Shown here in pieces: positions 59,801 through 64,000 of a stretch of DNA of 64,000 bases; the stretch's first letter is position 1; the number at the start of each line of letters is the position of its first letter. The position numbers were made by a program, and so were the translations under genes. Source of the DNA: Patiria pectinifera (Eukaryota > Echinodermata > Asteroidea > Valvatida > Asterinidae); the NCBI GenBank assembly GCA_029964075.1, contig CM057137.1:620001-684000 (forward strand), given 5' to 3'. Under the pieces are notes generated by a model that had not been told where the DNA came from, searched no databases, and saw only the letters and a list, made by a program, of their open reading frames with translations.

Positions 59801-61164
59801 ACATCTTATATGTAATGGTTCAAAGAATTGATATAGCATGGGTGCCAGCTATTACCCAAAAATGCCGTGACATTTTTTTCTAGAGGACTTTTTCTTGTTT
59901 GGCTGGCACACTATTTGTATGTTATGAGCGTGATAATCTAAAGGTATTCTAATTGTCATATGAAGTAGGGTTAGGGTAAATGTACAAATAGTTGAAAGTT
60001 GTAAGCCCAGCTCATAGCAAATTGTTGACGTCACGGCAAGTTTTCGCAATGCGAATTTGCAAAAGTTGAACACATTTCAACTCTGGATGGTGAATTTCAC
60101 GGTCACTGTTTTGTGACGTCAAATTTGATTTGCATTTTCATTTTTGAGTTAGTACACAAAATCACTCAAACTCACTGTTCTTTCTTCGGAATCTCTCAAT
60201 CTCTTAGGCAGACGTCTCAGATCATGGCTCATGGCTCGCCGTCTCATGTGACGTGGTAGCTTCTGGAAGGTTCTGCGCATGCCTCCCATGGTCATGATGG
60301 CCTCCGTCATGGTCTTGAGCTCAGCGGCCCGGGCACCCGCAAACTCAGCCACATTGATAGCTGTTAACAACAATGGCATTGACTAATTTATTGTACTATT
60401 CTAAATTCAGCCTGCCAAAGTCCACTGAAATAAAGTTGATTTAAGACGATTAGGCCTGCATGATGATTTCTTAACACCCCGGCCACCAAAAGGGGGGAAA
60501 AAAAATTCACGGCAACAAGTCTACTCACTAGCATGACTAGTCACTCTACTGATTGAAGATTGGGGGTGCACTTTCACTTGATAAGGTGCTTATCTTTATT
60601 TATTTTTTATTTTGAGCCCATATTGCAAGGGGTTTTTTTTACGCACTGGTCCTTATTTTGAGCCCATATAATTGCACATTTTTACGATACGATTTTTTGG
60701 TGGAAATATCGTTCTTCGACATCATTTTGCCTTTGCAGGGGTAGGAAAAGAATGGGAGCCAGACAAATTCAATGGGCAGAGCACCATTAACGATTTATGT
60801 TAAAATATAGACGGAACTTTTGGCAGCGACACAGTCGTGACGGTAAGGCCAAGGGACAATTTGCAAGTTTATGAAAACGTGAAATTTTATTGAAAATCAT
60901 TAAAAGTACCCCAACAGTCCAAAACACAACAGTTTTTTAATCCTCCTTTCTATACAACTCAGCAAAAAGTCCTAAAGTACCAATAACTAGCCCGACAACT
61001 TGGGCCCAACTTAACCGCCTTTTTAACATTTGATTTTTGAACATGGCCTGGCACACGACCAAGTTGTCACAAGTAATAAAATGACATAATTCACACTTAC
61101 CCCTGGGGTTGTTGGCCAAAATGTCCCCCTCATCCCTTTCAGCTGGGCCCTCCTGCTTGTCCAT
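50813..61164 (-). CDS. POP1: POP1, RNase P / RNase MRP protein subunit
   Basis: Exons: 61164-61101, 60360-60176, 55871-55615, 55049-54934, 54796-54476, 54228-54059, 52837-52654, 52269-50813 (TGA). Phases are continuous, 917 residues (human 1024). The N-terminal POP1 domain shows [52 protein letters not shown] and [14 protein letters not shown]. The middle has [14 protein letters not shown] and [12 protein letters not shown]. The C-terminal POPLD region in the large last exon has [30 protein letters not shown] [13 protein letters not shown] and a final [10 protein letters not shown]. It scaffolds the RNA in tRNA 5' processing and rRNA ITS1 cleavage, in the nucleus. The exon-5 donor (GTGCTT) is weak and is the least certain junction. 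Intron 2 houses a DNA transposon; the exon-3 donor has been amplified into a minisatellite. Confidence 0.94.
53495..53600 (-). repeat. Possible tRNA-derived SINE fragment in POP1 intron
   Basis: The minus strand carries CTGGGTTCGAATCCCAGAGAG, a good Pol III B-box with inverted stem. The A-box side is not convincing and no cloverleaf can be drawn, so this is a repeat fragment at most. Confidence 0.4.
55085..55614. repeat. Minisatellite seeded by the POP1 exon-3 splice donor
   Basis: About 25-30 imperfect units of GGCTTAGTACCTATAA (14-18 bp) run up to the exon-3 boundary (55615). On the transcript strand each unit reads TATAG|GTACTAAGCC, mirroring the real junction ACAG|GTACTAAGCC. At 55138-55212 a longer copy of the exon's last 75 bases is embedded (GACACTCTTGTCTGAGGGAGGCAGGG against the exon's GACACTCTTGTCTGAAGGATGCAGGG). 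Confidence 0.88.
56063..59913 (-). mobile_element. DNA transposon with about 200-bp TIRs in POP1 intron 2
   Basis: The ends are imperfect inverted repeats of about 180-200 bp. The left (TAGTGGACCAGCCAAAA ... GACGGCATTTTGGGGTAATAGCAGGCAACCATG) matches the reverse complement of the right (TAGTGTGCCAGCCAAAC ... CACGGCATTTTTGGGTAATAGCTGGCACCCATG). Similarity runs inward through GGTGGATGCCA to clustered AGGTCA repeats. Total length is about 3.85 kb. Flanking TTT on both sides may be a 3-bp target duplication but is weak. A single broken gene on the minus strand fills the interior. Confidence 0.85.
56616..59560 (-). pseudogene. Decayed transposon gene, uncharacterised invertebrate family
   Basis: An intronless minus-strand gene broken by several frameshifts (for example near 59290, 58890, 57450). 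Order from the N-terminal side: [37 protein letters not shown] (about 59420-59340); [78 protein letters not shown] (58870-58590); [14 protein letters not shown] (about 57720); [37 protein letters not shown] (about 57400); [21 protein letters not shown] (about 57150); a C-terminal [17 protein letters not shown] and KCTCNC tail with TGA at 56618. I remember this set from unnamed multi-copy proteins of cnidarian and other invertebrate genomes. The E-A-D-T-R / D-T-D-V / T-G-C-D acids resemble a PIN/FEN1-like nuclease; that reading, and a role as transposase, are inference. Confidence 0.75.
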
Positions 61165-64000
61165 AACTTATTTCTCTTTCATTAAGCGCATCCAAGAAAT
61201 CTTGAGAAGTTGAATCGCCGGCCTGACCCTGTTGAGTGTTGTATCACTTGATCAATGCTTTGAGTTTACAATCGGTCGTTTTCGAGTTTCATATTCAGCT
61301 GAACATTTACTCAGAAAATAATTCTGGCAGTAGTTGTACAAGTTCAGTCTGGCCTCAGTATAAGGCAATTTTTAAGACACAAAAAGTTGCAAGAAGGGAA
61401 AAAACGGTATCTTCCTCAGGACTCCAAACTGGCGCCGGCTAACCCATCTATTTTCACGAAAGAGAAAAATCACATGTGCACCATAAATCTAAGTGAGCGC
61501 CCTCATGTGTCAATCTTTGCCAGTTCAACGCGCCCAACCATTATATGCGGGTGCATAATTATGTCGATCTGGCCAAAAGCATTACGCAAAAGAGACTCTA
61601 GTTTTACAATAAATATTTAGCATCACACTTTCTGAAGTCCTATGTTACATCTTAATCTCCTTTATTTCCAGGTTTTATGTTACACATGTAGGCATTACAC
61701 GATACGTTTACTGTTGGCAAAAGTTAAAAACCAAACACAATTTGATATATATAGCAATATTTCAATGACTGCGCAGCAGGTGTTTGTGCAGCAGGTGTTT
61801 TCGGGGTGTGCTTTGTTATTGTAATTAACTTGAGTGTCAATTAATGGACGCACCAAAGGTTAATTACTCATGCCCACCCATGCGATACCAAACCACTACA
61901 TGTACCCTCTTTCAAATATGTCAATTTGACATTGAATTTATAGAACCAAGTGCTTAATTCTTTATTTACATGAACACATTTTTACTACCGATTGCTGCAT
62001 ATTCATTGAGAGTATTTATTTTCTGAGTGCAGAGGTTGATCTAGCTTTCAGGAAATGGGAGGGTTGATATGAAGGAAATCTAGATGCTTTTTCCTGCATT
62101 CTAAGGCAGTTTGAGAATAAATCTAGGAATTTCAGCATTCCATTTATTATTTTGGCCCCATTTTACTGGCATGACATGATTCAGTGGTTCCCCCTAGAAC
62201 CACTACTGCAGTGCATGGTTACTTTCCAAATGAGGTCAATCAATCTATCTAAATAATTATTTAATCCAACAACCTTTTTTCTGGAAAAAAAACCCACCAA
62301 CATCCATTTTCCAAATTCATGGCTTTGCTCCAACAACATTTTACATGATTACAGCACATACATCGAGTGCTAGACCCAGCAGTGAACTTAAGTACAGATT
62401 TTCACTGGTTAGCATGAAACTATAAAGAAACGGTTTGATGAAAACGTAAAAAGTCCAACCCAATTCTGTTTTCTTAAAACAGTACTACTACAGTATTAAA
62501 ACTTGTACTACAACAAGGAGTTTTGAAGAGTTTTTTTGTTTGAAATCCATAAATAAGTTCATGCAATGTAGCCTAACGAAAGTATTTTTGAAATACACAG
62601 GCTTGACAATCTTCTTCTCAGATTCAATATGAATATTTTAAATAATCTCAAAGAAGAATTCAAGGCATTTTATACCATGGCAAACAAATGTAATTTGAAA
62701 CAGTAGAAGTTAATTGAACTGTCTATTGGGCCAGATTCCATACTTTTAAGACCATTAAAAAAAAATTGTAAAAACAAACATTGCACATTTCCATCATTAT
62801 GCAAAGAAAATGGCTCACTTAGAAAGAGATTGACTTGTCTCGTCATGCACATCCCAAATACAGCTTGGCTGTTTACCTGTAGATTTGAACTTGTCTATCT
62901 TGGAAGGAAATTTTGCAGATGAAAAAAATTAACACCTGAATAGTTCAAGCTGTCTCCCTACTTTGTCTTTAAAAAAAAAACGAAGCCATTACCTTCCGTG
63001 TAGTTTTCTGTTTTTTCTTCCTTAGTAGCTGCCACATGTGGGCCTTCTATCGATGAATTTTACATTTGAGTCTCTCATTACGTTTAACATATTCACGGTT
63101 ATCGGATCTTTTGCCAAATTGGCGTGGCTTGAATATGGCAAAATCTTTCTCACTGGCTAAACTGGCACCGAGTATTTTTAATGCATAATAACAAAATGGT
63201 GAAAATACAAACTGTGGCATACAGTACAAATACAAAATATTATGTATACAGATAATGGTACATGCAAACAGGCCAGTGGGTTACGAGCTCACTTCTAGAC
63301 TGGTTATCGCCTTCTCTAGATAGCATTTTCAAATGTTCATAAGTGAAACGGGGAACCAGTGAAATGTCATTGTCCTTCACTCTCCCTTGGTACTAGACGA
63401 TAAAGCGCCCTCTATACAGCTCACGCAGATCGTCCATCAGAAGATTCGTTAAGTTTATCGCTGAGTATTTAATAAGTTGTCTTCATGGAGTACTGCCAAC
63501 AATACAAGAGTGAGTACATTTTGTCACAGTAAACATTCATCATTGATGAATGCCTTTGAAAACTATACACAAATATTCCTGTATCTCTCAATCATCTCGG
63601 TATTAACCAGTTCACGCTGGGATTGTTTTAACAAGAATGTAACGAGGCGCGTGTTAACTTTTCACTCTACCTCAAGCCAGGCGGGACGAAGCCAACCATC
63701 GGGCAGCACACTTATATTTCCGGCCTCGCTTGCTGCGAGTGGGCGGTCGCTGACAGATGTTTTCCGGCCTCGCTCCCAGCGTGTTTATCCGTCATCCGTT
63801 CCGAATATCGCAAAACTTTTGCGGATATACACGTCATCCGACGCAAACTGGTTAAGGAATCTGCAGCATAAGATTCTATCCTGACATATAAAACTTGCAA
63901 GGAACCATCCCTCAACATAATACAGTCTTCACTTCACAGAAGGAGCCTTAGTTCTGTCTCAGAATTGTCTTCTCTGAGTCTGTGGATGAGATGTTTCAGT
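61165..64000. other. Intergenic DNA upstream of POP1
   Basis: No coding exon, RNA gene or repeat array is supported. The POP1 promoter should be just above 61164. The longest open frame (63477-63884, plus) begins at a non-ATG codon, has low hydrophobic periodicity and matches nothing I recognise. GC-richer sequence at 63640-63850 is the only compositional change. Confidence 0.5.

Noticed and set aside
63477..63884. 135-codon plus-strand open frame near the right edge
   Set aside because: It starts at a non-ATG codon and shows no domain, signal or splice context; no similarity recognised.

Overview
The window is animal nuclear DNA: split genes with GT-AG introns and consistent phases, AT-rich spacers, and many short transposons and tRNA-derived SINEs. 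I infer a marine invertebrate deuterostome, most likely an echinoderm. The reasons are gene content (a receptor kinase with a WSC ectodomain, DHX36, POP1, a MOSMO-like protein) and a fold-back element whose arms carry short tandem repeats, as in sea-urchin TU elements. Species is not determined.

Layout. (1) 1-18,640: a tandem duplication of a receptor tyrosine kinase gene on the minus strand. Copy 2 (18,014 to 9,881) is complete: 13 exons and 633 codons, encoding signal peptide, WSC domain, Sushi/CCP domain, Thr-rich stalk, transmembrane helix and tyrosine kinase. Copy 1 (7,141 to 91) has exons 1-11 and runs off the left edge. (2) 18,015-34,441: repeat-rich DNA holding one small four-exon plus-strand gene for a secreted SnoaL/NTF2-like protein (23,688-29,563), plus a frameshifted relic of its third exon near 19,100. 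Its first intron contains the fold-back element. (3) 34,442-46,780: DHX36, the DEAH-box G-quadruplex helicase, minus strand, 20 exons, 967 aa, assembled in phase. (4) 48,490-49,008: a MOSMO-like four-TM protein in one coding exon, head-to-head with DHX36. (5) 50,813-61,164: POP1 of RNase P/MRP, minus strand, 8 exons, 917 aa. Its 4.3-kb second intron holds a decayed DNA transposon of about 3.85 kb with roughly 200-bp terminal inverted repeats and one uncharacterised gene. (6) 61,165-64,000: no supportable gene.

The genes do not form a pathway: DHX36 and POP1 are RNA housekeeping factors, and the others are signalling or secreted proteins. Three themes stand out. The first is the WSC-Sushi-kinase receptor pair, where copy 1 has lost a splice acceptor but carries a nearby in-frame substitute. 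The second is a DNA transposon whose single gene has a HEEADTR / DTDV / TGCD pattern and a CXC-like tail. The third is repeated tandem amplification of exon ends or splice donors in DHX36 and POP1, together with transposons lying a few bases from donors. Exon models come from reading splice sites and reading frame by eye, without transcript evidence.
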